A DNA stretch of 64,000 nucleotides from Micromonospora phaseoli (GCF_900109115.1 NZ_FNYV01000009.1:62001-126000), one strand, 5' to 3'. Positions 9,007-18,166 are shown, counted from the stretch's first letter. Notes: generated by a model not told the origin, from the sequence alone. Translations and numbers: made by a program.

Positions 9007-9654
9007 ATGGTCCGACGGTTCAGGCGACTGGCTGCGGTGGTGGTGAGCGGGATCGCGGCCCCGCTGCTGGCGCTCACCCTGGCCGAGCCCGCCATGGCGG
9101 CGCCGAAGACGCCACCCGCCGGTGTGGACATCACCGGGCACGGGCTTGGCGAGCCGCTGCGGCTGCGCGCGGAATCCCACCCGGAACACGTCGTCGCCGT
9201 CATCGAGCAGGTCAACCACCGTGGCCTCGTCCGCCAGTCCGGCGGACCGAAGAAGGCCGACCTCGGTCCGAAGTACACGGTCGTGGTGTTCGCGGGCGAC
9301 GTTCCGAAGCAGACCTACGACCTCTACCCGAAGGCGGTCGGCGGTCCCCGGGTGTACCGGCCGGCCAAGCAGCCGGACAACAAGGTCACTGCAAGCTGGT
9401 ACCTGGGGCGGGTCAGCATGTCCGAGACGCTGCGGACCGCCGGTGTGCCGCTGGAGCGGACGTACGAGGCCGTCACCGGCGGCGCGGGTGGCGGCGAACG
9501 CATCATCCCGGAGGAGGCGCTCAACCCCGCCGAGGACCTCAACGAGGCGTTCGGCGAGCTACGGCGCCTGCTCCTGCTCAACGTCGCGGTGATGCTGGTG
9601 ATCACCGTCGGTCTCGCCGGAATCGCGCTGCTGATCCGCCGCCGTACCCGCTGA
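9007..9654 (+). CDS. Exported protein with C-terminal membrane anchor, unknown function
   Basis: A 215-residue protein with a signal peptide (MVRRFRRLAAVVVSGIAAPLLALTLA, cleavage near AMAAP), an extracytoplasmic domain of about 150 residues, and a C-terminal membrane helix (LLLLNVAVMLVITVGLAGIALLI) followed by RRRTR. The topology is that of a surface domain tethered by its C-terminus. GAGGAGG precedes ATG 9007; upstream in-frame starts fall in the leader and are not favoured. I do not recognise the family and nothing in the sequence indicates catalysis. Confidence 0.8.
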   Translation: MVRRFRRLAAVVVSGIAAPLLALTLAEPAMAAPKTPPAGVDITGHGLGEPLRLRAESHPEHVVAVIEQVNHRGLVRQSGGPKKADLGPKYTVVVFAGDVPKQTYDLYPKAVGGPRVYRPAKQPDNKVTASWYLGRVSMSETLRTAGVPLERTYEAVTGGAGGGERIIPEEALNPAEDLNEAFGELRRLLLLNVAVMLVITVGLAGIALLIRRRTR

Positions 9655-10131
9655 TCCGTCTCGCTACCCGGAGACGTCTCGCCACCTGGATCCGCTCAGC
9701 ACCAGGATCCGCTCAGCACCAGCGGCGCGGCGGGCGTTCCCGTCGGAGGCTGCGGTGGGCCGGACGGACCGGGCCGTGGCGGTGCGCCCCGGCCCAACCG
9801 GGCAGCACACTGCGACAGCCACCGGTCGTCGACTCGGGTTGCCCCGGGGCCGGTGGCTCGGCGGCGCGCTGGCGGGGCACCGACGGCTCGACGCCGCGGG
9901 GCCAGGTGGATGCCACGTCCTCCCCCTGGGCGCAGCCGTGCTCGGCCTCCCCCTGCGCCATCGGTGTCTCCTCACCCTCTCGCCCTCACCCGCCGGTGCC
10001 CACCCGACGTGCCCTGTCACCGTACTGGCCGCATCCGACGGCCCGTGCAGCGCGTACCCGATGGGCGTCGACGGTCACCCCCGCCGACGCCTGCCGTCGA
10101 GGTCCAGGTCAGGGCATGCCAGGCTAGACGG
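9655..10131. other. Gene-poor spacer before the fatty-acid cluster, with a 17-bp tandem duplication
   Basis: No credible gene is seen; open frames on both strands here are rich in Arg, Pro and Ala as expected from chance in high-GC DNA. The unit ggatccgctcagcacca occurs twice in tandem at 9688-9704 and 9705-9721. Confidence 0.5.
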
Positions 10132-11379
10132 GTGAGCGAGACGGGCGGGACGGACCTGTCGGCCACGCTGCGCCGGATCGAACGGGCGGCCGGGGCGCTG
10201 GCCACCGCGAGCGTTGCCCGGATGGACGACACCCTGCCCTGGTTCCGGGGGCTGCCGGCCGACCAGCGCTCGTGGGTGATGCTCGTGGCCCAGGCCGGCG
10301 CCCGCTCCCTGGTCCAGTGGCTGCGTTCCGGCGGCGGGGCCGGCGAGGGGACCCAGGAGGTCTCCGACGAGGTGTTCGCCACCGCCCCGCAGGACCTGGC
10401 CCGCTCGATCTCCCTCCAGCAGACCGTCGCACTGATCAAAGTCACCATCGACGTGGTCGAGGAACAGGTCGGCCTGCTGGCCGCCCCCGGCGAGGAGCCG
10501 CAGCTGCGCGAGGCGGTGCTCCGGTTCTCCCGGGAGATCGCCTTCGCCGCCGCCCGGGTGTATGCCCGGGCCGCCGAGTCACGTGGTTCCTGGGACGCCC
10601 GCCTACAGGCTCTGCTGGTGGACGCGCTGCTGCGCGGCGACTCCCCGGACGTGCTGGCCAGCCGCGCCGCCGCCCTCGGTTGGACGGACGCGCCACCGGT
10701 GTCGGTGGCGGTCGGTCCCTCCCCGGGCGGCGAGGTCGCGGCCGTGCTGCACACCGTCTACCGCCAGGCCCGGCGGATCGGGGTGGAGGTGATCGGAGGC
10801 GTGCACGGCGACCGGCTGGTGATCGTGCTCGGCGGGGCGGCCGACCCGGTCGCGGCGACCGGCAACCTGCTGACCGTCTTCGGCGAAGGGCCGGTGGTCG
10901 TCGGTCCGGCCGTGCCCAGCCTGGACGAGGCCACCGAGTCGGCCCGGGCAGCACTCGCCGGGTACCGGGCGGCACCGGCCTGGCCGGCCGCGCCCCGGCC
11001 GGTCCACGCCGGCGACCTGCTGCCCGAGCGGGCGCTCGCCGGCGACGCCGAGGCCCGACGGCGACTGCGCCACGACGTGTACGCGGTGCTGGTCCGCGCC
11101 GGCGGTGAGCTGCTGGAGACGCTGGACGCCTTCTTCGCCGCGGGTGGCACGTTGGAGAGCGCCGCCCGGGCGCTGTTCGTGCATCCGAACACCGTGCGCT
11201 ACCGGCTGCGGCGGATCGCCGATGTCACCGGCTTCAGCCCGCTGGCCCCCCGGGACGCCTTCGCCCTGCGGATCGCGCTGACCGTCGGCCGGCTGGACCC
11301 GGTGGCGCCGAGCCAGACATTGACCCCACCGGTCGGTAAAAGATCACAGATTGGTGATGATCAGCACCAATCTTTGTAG
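10132..11379 (+). CDS. fasR: PucR/CdaR-type regulator next to the fab cluster (FasR-like)
   Basis: A 415-residue transcription factor. The C-terminal PucR-type helix-turn-helix is plain (LFVHPNTVRYRLRRIADVTGF), preceded by a GGDEF-like regulatory region and a helical N-terminal domain. In Streptomyces the equivalent regulator upstream of fabD-fabH-acpP-fabF activates that cluster, and the gene order here is the same, so regulation of fatty-acid synthesis is the likely role. GTG 10132 is chosen because the alternative starts over 250 bases upstream read through low-complexity spacer DNA. The last codons overlap a perfect inverted repeat in the fabD promoter region. Confidence 0.88.
   Translation: MSETGGTDLSATLRRIERAAGALATASVARMDDTLPWFRGLPADQRSWVMLVAQAGARSLVQWLRSGGGAGEGTQEVSDEVFATAPQDLARSISLQQTVALIKVTIDVVEEQVGLLAAPGEEPQLREAVLRFSREIAFAAARVYARAAESRGSWDARLQALLVDALLRGDSPDVLASRAAALGWTDAPPVSVAVGPSPGGEVAAVLHTVYRQARRIGVEVIGGVHGDRLVIVLGGAADPVAATGNLLTVFGEGPVVVGPAVPSLDEATESARAALAGYRAAPAWPAAPRPVHAGDLLPERALAGDAEARRRLRHDVYAVLVRAGGELLETLDAFFAAGGTLESAARALFVHPNTVRYRLRRIADVTGFSPLAPRDAFALRIALTVGRLDPVAPSQTLTPPVGKRSQIGDDQHQSL
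11348..11373. promoter_or_regulatory. Perfect inverted repeat upstream of fabD, candidate operator
   Basis: agattggtg and caccaatct form perfect 9-bp arms around an 8-base spacer, ending a few bases before the regulator stop and about 85 bases before the fabD start. A further half-site-like tttggtg lies at 11405-11411. The A/T-rich arms stand out from the local composition. Position and context suggest a binding site for the FasR-like protein. Confidence 0.55.
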
Positions 11380-11457
11380 GATCCCTCCAACTGTTCTAGT
11401 GCGGTTTGGTGCCAGCCGGCACAGCGCAACCCGTGGGTATCCAGGAGAGTCATACAC

Positions 11458-12459
11458 GTGCTCGCCGTTCTCAGTCCCGGCCAGGGTTCCCAGAAACCCG
11501 GCTTCCTGACCCCCTGGCTCGACCTGACCGGCGTCGAGGCCCGGCTGCGCTCGTGGTCGACGCTGGCCGGCGTCGACCTGGTGCACCTGGGCACCGTCGC
11601 GGACGCCGACGAGATCCGGGACACCGCCCGTACCCAGCCACTGCTGGTCGCCGCAGCGCTGCTCGCCGCCGAGCACCTGCCGATGGGCGACGTCTCGCTG
11701 ACCGCCGGGCACAGCGTCGGCGAACTCGGCGCGGCGGCGCTGGCCGGAGCGCTGCCGCCGGAGGCGGCGATCACCCTCGCCGGCGTACGTGGCCGGGAGA
11801 TGGCCGCCGCCTGCGCGCTGGAGCCGACCGGTATGGCCGCCGTGCTCGGCGGCGACCCGGACGAGGTGGTCGCCGCGATCGCCGGACACGGGCTGTACGC
11901 GGCGAACCGCAACGGCACCGGTCAGATCGTCGCCGCCGGCACGGTCGCCGGGCTGGAGAAGCTGGCCGCCGAGCCGCCCGCCCGGGCGCGGGTCATCCGG
12001 CTGCAGGTGGCCGGCGCGTTCCACACCCCCTACATGGCCCCGGCGGAGACGGCGCTGGCCACGGTCGCGGCGGGGATCACGCCGAGCGACCCGGCTCGGA
12101 CCCTGCTGTCCAACCTCGACGGCACGGCGGTCACCGGCGGCCGGGAGCTGCTGCAGCGGCTGGTCCGCCAGGTCACCGCCCCGGTCCGCTGGGATCTCTG
12201 CATGGCCACCCTGGCCGAGCGCGGCGTGACCGGCGTGATCGAGCTGCCGCCCGCCGGCACGCTCGCCGGTCTGGTCAAGCGCGAACTCAAGGGCTCGGGC
12301 GCCCCGGAGATCGTCACCCTGAACACGCCGGACGACCTGCCCGCCGCCCGCGACCTGATCGCCCGGCACAGCGGCCCGTCGTCCGGCCACGAGCCAGTCG
12401 TCGAACACAGTCCGAACCAGTCTCGTGACGAGACCGACCGTAGGGGGGCCTCGTCATGA
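11458..12459 (+). CDS. fabD: Malonyl-CoA:ACP transacylase
   Basis: A 333-residue transacylase that moves malonyl groups from CoA to acyl carrier protein, the supply step of type II fatty-acid synthesis in the cytoplasm. It shows the substrate loop LSPGQGSQKPGFL at the N-terminus and the nucleophile elbow GHSVGE with Ser86; the partner histidine lies in GAFHTPYM. The GTG start follows AGGAGAG at a good distance. Its stop overlaps the fabH start (ATGA). Confidence 0.95.
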   Translation: MLAVLSPGQGSQKPGFLTPWLDLTGVEARLRSWSTLAGVDLVHLGTVADADEIRDTARTQPLLVAAALLAAEHLPMGDVSLTAGHSVGELGAAALAGALPPEAAITLAGVRGREMAAACALEPTGMAAVLGGDPDEVVAAIAGHGLYAANRNGTGQIVAAGTVAGLEKLAAEPPARARVIRLQVAGAFHTPYMAPAETALATVAAGITPSDPARTLLSNLDGTAVTGGRELLQRLVRQVTAPVRWDLCMATLAERGVTGVIELPPAGTLAGLVKRELKGSGAPEIVTLNTPDDLPAARDLIARHSGPSSGHEPVVEHSPNQSRDETDRRGASS

Positions 12460-13400
12460 CGGGCAGCCGCATCCTGTCCATGGGGCACTACCAGCCCTCC
12501 CGGGTGGTGACCAACGACGACATCGCGCAGCTGGTGGAGACCAACGACGAGTGGATCCGCGACCGGGTCGGCATCGTGAGCCGACGGATCGCCGGTGACG
12601 AGACGGTCGCCGACATGGCCGCGGCCGCCGCCGACAAGGCGCTGGCCAACTCCGGCCTCACCGCCACCGACATCGACCTCGTCGTGGTCGCCACCTGCAC
12701 CTCGATCGACCGGAGCCCGAACGTGGCCTGCCGGGTCGCCGCCAAGCTGGGCATCAACGCGCCCGGGGCGTTCGACCTCAACACCGCCTGCTCCGGCTTC
12801 GCGTACGCACTGGGTACCGTGGACCACGCGATCCGGGCCGGCGCGTCGCGCAACGCCCTGGTCATCGGCGCGGAGAAGCTCTCCGACTTCACCGACTGGA
12901 CCGACCGCTCCACCTGCATCATCTTCGCCGACGGCGCGGGGGCGGCCGTGGTCACCGCCGCCGCCGAGGACGAGCCGGTCGGCATCGGTCCGGTGGTGTG
13001 GGGTTCGGTGCCGGAGCGCGGCGACGCGGTACGCATCGAGGGCTGGCGCCCGTACGTCGCCCAGGAGGGCCAGACGGTGTTCCGCTGGGCCACCACCGCG
13101 CTGGCGCCGCTGGCCCTGCAGGCGTGCGAGCGGGCCGGGGTCGACCCGGCCGAGCTGGCCGCGTTCGTCCCGCACCAGGCCAACTCCCGGATCATCGACG
13201 GGATCGCCAAGCGGCTGAACATCCCGCAGGCGATCATCGCCAAGGACATCGTCGAGTCCGGCAACACCTCGGCGGCCAGCATCCCGCTGGCCCTGTCCAA
13301 GCTGGTCGAGCGCCGCGAGGTGCCCTCGGGCGCCCCGGTGCTGCTGTTCGGCTTCGGTGGTGGCCTGACCTACGCCGGTCAGGTCGTCCGCTGCCCCTGA
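12456..13400 (+). CDS. fabH: 3-oxoacyl-ACP synthase III
   Basis: A 314-residue KAS III, which condenses an acyl-CoA primer with malonyl-ACP to start fatty-acid synthesis; in actinomycetes branched primers are common. The catalytic triad is visible as Cys112 (NTACSGFAYAL), His240 (VPHQANSRI) and Asn270 (SGNTSAASIPLA). It is translationally coupled to fabD and is followed after 83 bases by acpP. Confidence 0.97.
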   Translation: MTGSRILSMGHYQPSRVVTNDDIAQLVETNDEWIRDRVGIVSRRIAGDETVADMAAAAADKALANSGLTATDIDLVVVATCTSIDRSPNVACRVAAKLGINAPGAFDLNTACSGFAYALGTVDHAIRAGASRNALVIGAEKLSDFTDWTDRSTCIIFADGAGAAVVTAAAEDEPVGIGPVVWGSVPERGDAVRIEGWRPYVAQEGQTVFRWATTALAPLALQACERAGVDPAELAAFVPHQANSRIIDGIAKRLNIPQAIIAKDIVESGNTSAASIPLALSKLVERREVPSGAPVLLFGFGGGLTYAGQVVRCP

Positions 13401-13405
13401 TACCC

Positions 13406-13427
13406 CCTCGGCGTGACAGCGCCGAGG
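13406..13427 (+). terminator. Hairpin between fabH and acpP
   Basis: An 8-bp stem (cctcggcg with cgccgagg) and 6-base loop just after the fabH stop. Because acpP is usually expressed well above fabD and fabH, it may be a processing site or weak attenuator rather than a full terminator. Confidence 0.4.
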
Positions 13428-13483
13428 AGCGACGGGTGGCGTCGCCGCCCCGTCGAGAAACCCGATGAGAGGAACCCACCGCA

Positions 13484-13723
13484 ATGACCCGTGACGAGAT
13501 CACCGCCGGCCTCGCCGAGATCCTCGAAGAGGTTGCCGGGGTGAACCCGGACGACGTGGCCGAGGGGAAGTCCTTCACCGACGACCTGGACGTCGACTCG
13601 CTCTCCATGGTGGAGGTCGTGGTGGCGGCCGAGGAGAAGTTCGGCGTCAAGATCCCGGACAACGAGGTGCAGAACCTCAAGACGGTCGGGGACGCCGTGA
13701 GCTACATCGAGGCGCAGTCCTGA
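13484..13723 (+). CDS. acpP: Acyl carrier protein
   Basis: A 79-residue acidic helical protein that carries growing acyl chains on a 4'-phosphopantetheine arm. The attachment serine is Ser39 in DLDVDSLSMVEVV. Length and charge are typical. It lies two bases before fabF and is followed in the same operon, consistent with the standard fab cluster. Confidence 0.97.
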   Translation: MTRDEITAGLAEILEEVAGVNPDDVAEGKSFTDDLDVDSLSMVEVVVAAEEKFGVKIPDNEVQNLKTVGDAVSYIEAQS

Positions 13724-13724
13724 T

Positions 13725-14951
13725 ATGAGTCGCATCGACGTCGTCGTCACCGGGCTCGGCGCGACCACCCCGCTGGGCGGGGACGTCGCGTCGACCTGGG
13801 ACGCCATGCTCGCCGGCCGCTCCGGGGTGGGCGCGCTCACCCAGGAGTGGGCCGGGCAACTACCGGTCCGGATCGCCGCCGAGCTGGCGGTCGATCCGGC
13901 CACCGTGCTGGACCGGGTCAAGCTGCGCCGGTTGGACCGCTCCGAGGCGATCGCGCTGATCGCCGCCCACCAGGCCTGGGCGGACTCCGGCCTGGCCGAC
14001 GCCGGGCTGGACCCGGAGCGGCTGGGGGTCAGCATCGGCTCCGGCATCGGCGGCGCGGTCACCCTGCTCGCCCAGGACGACATCCTGGAGGCGTCGGGCC
14101 CTCGCCGGGTGTCCCCGCACACCGTGCCCATGCTGATGCCCAACGGCCCGGCCGCCTGGGTGGGTCTGGAGCTGCGCGCCCAGGCCGGCGTGCACTCGGT
14201 GGCCAGCGCCTGCGCCACCGGCGCGGAGGCGATCGCGCTGGGCCTGGACATGATCCGGGCCGGCCGCGCCGACGTGGTGGTGGCCGGCGGCACCGAGGCC
14301 GTGATCCACCCGCTGCCGATCGCCGGCTTCGCCTCGATGCGGGCCATGTCGACCCGCAACGACGAACCGGAGCGGGCCTCCCGGCCGTGGGACAAGGGCC
14401 GGGACGGCTTCGTCCTCGGCGAGGGCTCCGGCATCGTGGTGCTGGAACGGGCCGATCACGCGGCGGCCCGGGGTGCCCGGGTGTACGCGCGACTGGCGGG
14501 TGCCGGCATCACCTCCGACGGCTACGACATCGTCCAGCCGCACCCGGAGGGCGCCGGCGCGATCCGGGCCATCGCCAAGGCGATCTCCGACGCGGACGTG
14601 GCGAAGTCCGACATCGTCCACGTCAACGCGCACGCCACGTCGACGCCGGTGGGCGACATGGCGGAGATCACCGCGCTGCGCACGGCGCTGGGCGACCACC
14701 CGGTGCTGACCGCCACCAAGTCCATGTCCGGTCACCTGCTCGGTGCCGCCGGTGCGCTGGAGTCGATCGCCACCATCCTGACGATCCGCGACAGCGTCGT
14801 GCCACCGACGATCAACCTGGACGACCCGGACGACGGCCTCACCCTGGATGTGGCCGCCAACAAGGCACGGCAGCTGGACGTGCCCGCCGCGTTGAACAAC
14901 TCGTTCGGCTTCGGCGGCCACAACGTGGCGCTCGTCTTCACCCGGGTCTGA
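13725..14951 (+). CDS. fabF: 3-oxoacyl-ACP synthase II
   Basis: A 408-residue KAS II elongation condensing enzyme. The active-site cysteine is Cys163 (VASACATGAEAI), with the two histidines in VNAHATSTPVGD and MSGHLLGAAGA, and the glycine-rich C-terminus NNSFGFGGHNVALVF. It begins two bases after the acpP stop and is the last gene of the cluster; two hairpins follow. Confidence 0.97.
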   Translation: MSRIDVVVTGLGATTPLGGDVASTWDAMLAGRSGVGALTQEWAGQLPVRIAAELAVDPATVLDRVKLRRLDRSEAIALIAAHQAWADSGLADAGLDPERLGVSIGSGIGGAVTLLAQDDILEASGPRRVSPHTVPMLMPNGPAAWVGLELRAQAGVHSVASACATGAEAIALGLDMIRAGRADVVVAGGTEAVIHPLPIAGFASMRAMSTRNDEPERASRPWDKGRDGFVLGEGSGIVVLERADHAAARGARVYARLAGAGITSDGYDIVQPHPEGAGAIRAIAKAISDADVAKSDIVHVNAHATSTPVGDMAEITALRTALGDHPVLTATKSMSGHLLGAAGALESIATILTIRDSVVPPTINLDDPDDGLTLDVAANKARQLDVPAALNNSFGFGGHNVALVFTRV

Positions 14952-14980
14952 CCGCAGCGCCGCTGGGCGTAGCCGGATCG

Positions 14981-15063
14981 CCGGGACGTGGACGTCCCGG
15001 CCGCTCAACCGCGGGTACCGCACGCCCCCTGCCGACGTGCACGAGCGTCGGCAGGGGGGCTTT
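14981..15063 (+). terminator. Terminator region after fabF
   Basis: Two hairpins occur in a row: ccgggacgt/acgtcccgg at 14981-15000, then a perfect 13-bp stem (ccccctgccgacg 15025-15037 with cgtcggcaggggg 15046-15058) followed by GCTTT. The second is the stronger terminator. Confidence 0.85.
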
Positions 15064-15139
15064 GCTCCAGGAACTTGACGTTCGTCCCTGGTACCGCTTT
15101 GCTGACCCGTCTGTGGATCAACATCGGGGGGCGGACATC

Positions 15140-15778
15140 GTGAGAAAACGGGCGATCGCAATGGCGGCGCTGACCATCGGGCTGCTCGGCGGATGCGCCG
15201 ACGCCGAGGCCGAGCCGGGCGGAGCCGGCACGACCGGCGAACCATGGCACGACGAGGTGGCCGCCGCCGCACCGGCCGGCACGGTCGGTGCCGGCGCCCC
15301 CTGCCCGCTGCCGGTGACCTTCGGCCTGGCGGACGGCTGGGAGGCCACGCCGGTCGAGGCACCCGATCCCGCGAACGAGTTGGGCAACGCGGTGGCCGAG
15401 GCGCTGACCCGCCGGGGCGGCTCGACCGTGCGCTGCGAGCTGGACGGCCGGGCGGTGGTGCCGGGCTTCCTGCGGGTGTGGACCGTCGACGTCGCGGGCA
15501 CCCCGGCCCGGCAGGCGCTGGAGGCGTTCGTCGACGCCGAGGAGCAGGTGAGCGAGCCGCAGTACCGCGAGACCCGCCCGGGTGACCTCGACGTGGTCGA
15601 GGCGACCTGGCTGGCCCGGCGGGCGCTGACGGACTCCGACGTCCGGGAGTGGGCCCTGGCCGTCCAGCTGGGCGACCGGACGGTGCTGGTCGAGGCGAGC
15701 ACCACCAGCTTCGGCGAGCCGGTCGAGGTGCTGCCCGCGTACCGGCTGGCCCGCGACACCCTCACCGGTTCGGGCTGA
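15140..15778 (+). CDS. Lipoprotein, unknown function
   Basis: A 212-residue protein with a short basic start (VRKRA), a hydrophobic stretch and the lipobox LLGGC (Cys18), so it should be lipid-anchored on the outer face of the membrane. The mature domain has an alpha-beta pattern of about 160 residues that I cannot assign. GTG 15140 is chosen because it gives the basic n-region of the signal peptide; an ATG seven codons later is possible. It stands alone, behind a terminator and convergent with the GH3 gene. Confidence 0.78.
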   Translation: MRKRAIAMAALTIGLLGGCADAEAEPGGAGTTGEPWHDEVAAAAPAGTVGAGAPCPLPVTFGLADGWEATPVEAPDPANELGNAVAEALTRRGGSTVRCELDGRAVVPGFLRVWTVDVAGTPARQALEAFVDAEEQVSEPQYRETRPGDLDVVEATWLARRALTDSDVREWALAVQLGDRTVLVEASTTSFGEPVEVLPAYRLARDTLTGSG

Positions 15779-15787
15779 CCGGGGACC

Positions 15788-17539
15788 TCAGCCGGAGCAG
15801 GTGGTGGCGGGCAGCCCGCTGACCTTCACCGGGGAGCGGCCCTGCGGGCGGGCCTTGCCGGCGAGCACGTCGGCGAGCGCGGCCATCGAGGCACGGCTCG
15901 ACGAGTAGGTGGCCAGCAGCGTCGGCGAGGACGCCCGGGCCAGCACGTACGGGGTGTCCATGGCGACCGTGACGGCGGCGTCAGCGCGCAGGTCGCTGGC
16001 GCCGTCGCCGTACCCGACCAGGTGGACGACCGTGCCGCCGCTGGGCACCACCTTCATCCCGGCCGAGGTCAGCGCCTCGGTCAACGCCGCCCGGGTGTGT
16101 GCCCGGCCGTCCGAGGAGGTGACCGTTACCGGGCCACGGACCCCACTGGTGTCGCACTTGCCGCGCAGCACGGTGACCGCGCCGGCGGCGAGCGCGCCGG
16201 CCGCCGCACGGTGGGCCTTGGAGCCCAGCGTGGACAGCTCCGGCGTGGGCCGGTCGGCCAGGGTGAACTTCATGGTCAGCACGCGGGTGGCCGCCTCCAC
16301 CAGCCGGGACCGGGGCAGCGAACCGTCCCGCAGCGCCGCCAGCAGTCCGTCGTATGCCTGGCCGACGTTCGGCGGCATGAGGATCAGGTCGTTGCCGGCC
16401 TTGAGGGCGCGGACCGCCGCCTCGCCCGGTCCGAAGCGGCGGGCCGGCGGCATGTTCATCCCGTCGGTGATCACCACACCCTGGAAGCCGAGCTCCCCAC
16501 GCAGCACCTCGGTGAGCAGCTTGTACGAGAAGGTGGCGGCCACCCCCGGGTCGACCGAGCGCACGTCGAGGTGGGCGGACATCACGGCCAGCGCGCCGGC
16601 CTCGATGCCGGCGGTGAACGGCGGCCACGCCTCGGCCGCCAGCTTGCCGCGCGACTGCTCGAGTACGGGCAGGTCCTTGTGTGAGTCGACGGCGCTGTGG
16701 CCGTGCCCCGGGAAGTGCTTGAGCGTGGCCGCCACGCCGGCGGTCTGCAGTCCGCGTACCGCACCGCCGACCTGGTTGGCCGCGCGCTGCGGATCCGCGC
16801 CGAACGACCGGGACCCGATCACCGTGCTGCGGGTCACCAGCACGTCGGCGACGGGCGCGAAGTCGACGTTGACCCCCATCGCGGCCAGTTCGGTGCCGGC
16901 GGCACGCCAGGCGGCCTCGGTCAACGCCGGGTCGTTCGCGGCTCCGGCGCCGAGCGCGCTGGGCAGCATGGTGACCCCGTCGGTGATGCGGGTGACCACC
17001 CCGTACTCCTGGTCGGTGCCGATCAGGAAGGGTGCGGCACCGGCGGGCAGCTTCCCGGCGGCCGTACGCAGTCCGGTCGTCAGCTTCCGGACCTGCTTCG
17101 GGTTGTCGACGTTGGTGGTCTCCTGATTGCCCTGGGTGGGGTCGTCCGCGCTGAAACCCACCAGGATCAGCCCGCCGAGCCGGTACTTCTCGATCATCTG
17201 GGCCGGCGTGTCCACCGCGCCCAGGGCCTGGTTGCCGGCTGCCGAGCCGGCCGAGACCTTCGTCGCCTGGTCGCCGTAGGCGTACGGCATCAGCACCTGG
17301 CCGACCAGGTCCTCGTCGGCGAGTTCGGCGACGAGTGCGGCGGCCCGGGTGGCCGGGTCCTCCGGCGGGGCGGTCGATGGTGGCGCCGCTTGCGTGGTCG
17401 GGGCGGCTTCCGTGGTCGGCGCGGCGGACGGGCTCGACCCGGGGCGCTGCCCGGCGCCGGAGCAACCGGAGACGAGCAGCGTGGTCACGACGACGAGCGC
17501 GGCGGCGACGCGCCGAGGGGTGGTCGACACGCGGACCAT
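15788..17539 (-). CDS. GH3 glycoside hydrolase lipoprotein, beta-N-acetylhexosaminidase-like
   Basis: A 583-residue secreted lipoprotein: signal peptide with lipobox LLVSGC, then a Ser/Thr/Pro linker, then a GH3 TIM-barrel. The KHFPGHGHSAVDSHKDLP segment carries the Lys-His and the His-containing loop that supplies the general acid/base in NagZ-type enzymes, and VVITDGMNM holds the nucleophilic Asp. A GH3 C-terminal alpha/beta domain is also present. NagZ-like lipoproteins of actinomycetes remove N-acetylglucosamine from peptidoglycan or chitin fragments; whether this one is a hexosaminidase or phosphorylase is inferred from motifs only. Confidence 0.9.
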   Translation of the reverse strand: MVRVSTTPRRVAAALVVVTTLLVSGCSGAGQRPGSSPSAAPTTEAAPTTQAAPPSTAPPEDPATRAAALVAELADEDLVGQVLMPYAYGDQATKVSAGSAAGNQALGAVDTPAQMIEKYRLGGLILVGFSADDPTQGNQETTNVDNPKQVRKLTTGLRTAAGKLPAGAAPFLIGTDQEYGVVTRITDGVTMLPSALGAGAANDPALTEAAWRAAGTELAAMGVNVDFAPVADVLVTRSTVIGSRSFGADPQRAANQVGGAVRGLQTAGVAATLKHFPGHGHSAVDSHKDLPVLEQSRGKLAAEAWPPFTAGIEAGALAVMSAHLDVRSVDPGVAATFSYKLLTEVLRGELGFQGVVITDGMNMPPARRFGPGEAAVRALKAGNDLILMPPNVGQAYDGLLAALRDGSLPRSRLVEAATRVLTMKFTLADRPTPELSTLGSKAHRAAAGALAAGAVTVLRGKCDTSGVRGPVTVTSSDGRAHTRAALTEALTSAGMKVVPSGGTVVHLVGYGDGASDLRADAAVTVAMDTPYVLARASSPTLLATYSSSRASMAALADVLAGKARPQGRSPVKVSGLPATTCSG

Positions 17540-17600
17540 CCCACCAGCTCACCGCGTATCGGGGCAACTCGACCTTCGCCGGGGCGGCCGGCTGTGCCGC

Positions 17601-18092
17601 TCAGCCGACCCGGGTGAGCAGCGTCACCGGCGCGCCGTCACCGGCGTAGCGGTAGGGCTCGAGCTCCGCGTCCCACGCGGTGCCGAGCGCCTTGTCCAGG
17701 GCGTGCGCGAGAGCCTCCGGCGCCCGCGCTCCGGCCATGATGCTGCGCAGTCGGTCCTCGCCGAGCTGGATGTCCCCGGCGGCGCCAACGGTCGCCCGGA
17801 ACAGCCCTCGACCGGGTACGTGCATGAAGCGTTCGCCGTCGGCACCCTGACTGGGCTCCTCGGTGACCTCGAAACGGATCATGGGCCACTGCCGGAGGGC
17901 AGCGGCCAGCTCGGCACCCGTCCCCGGGCTACCGGACCACCCGCACTCGGCCCGGCGGGCGCCGGGATCGACGGGTTGGGCTGTCCACTGCAGGTTGACC
18001 GGCGCGGCGAGGACGCGCGCGATCGCCCACTCGACGTGCGAGCACACGGCGAGCGGGGTCGAGTGGACATATACGACGCCACGCGTTGGCAC
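17601..18092 (-). CDS. DUF3145 family protein
   Basis: A 163-residue conserved actinobacterial protein matching the DUF3145 pattern, with the N-terminus MPTRGVVYVHSTPLAVCSHVEWAIARVL and the late ALDKALGTAWDAELEPYRYAG block. No signal peptide or membrane segment. The family has no established function. The GTG start follows GGGAGG by five bases. It is divergent from the 18408 gene, and the shared gap carries a perfect operator-like palindrome. Confidence 0.92.
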   Translation of the reverse strand: MPTRGVVYVHSTPLAVCSHVEWAIARVLAAPVNLQWTAQPVDPGARRAECGWSGSPGTGAELAAALRQWPMIRFEVTEEPSQGADGERFMHVPGRGLFRATVGAAGDIQLGEDRLRSIMAGARAPEALAHALDKALGTAWDAELEPYRYAGDGAPVTLLTRVG

Positions 18093-18149
18093 GGTGACCT
18101 CCCGGAGTGCGAGGTGCGTCTTCCCCTACGACCTCGCCCGACCCGGGTG

Positions 18150-18166
18150 TGTGTTGCTGCAACACA
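18150..18166. promoter_or_regulatory. Perfect palindrome tgtgttgc-t-gcaacaca in a divergent promoter gap
   Basis: Eight-base arms around a single T lie in the 315-base gap between the DUF3145 gene and the small protein gene at 18408. The gap otherwise holds a TAAAGT -10-like box at 18293-18298 and no gene. A dimeric regulator is the simplest reader; which one is not clear. Confidence 0.5.

Noticed and set aside
9664-10020. Open frame of 118 codons in the spacer before the fab cluster
   Set aside because: Arg/Pro/Ala-rich, no ribosome-binding site and no recognisable fold.
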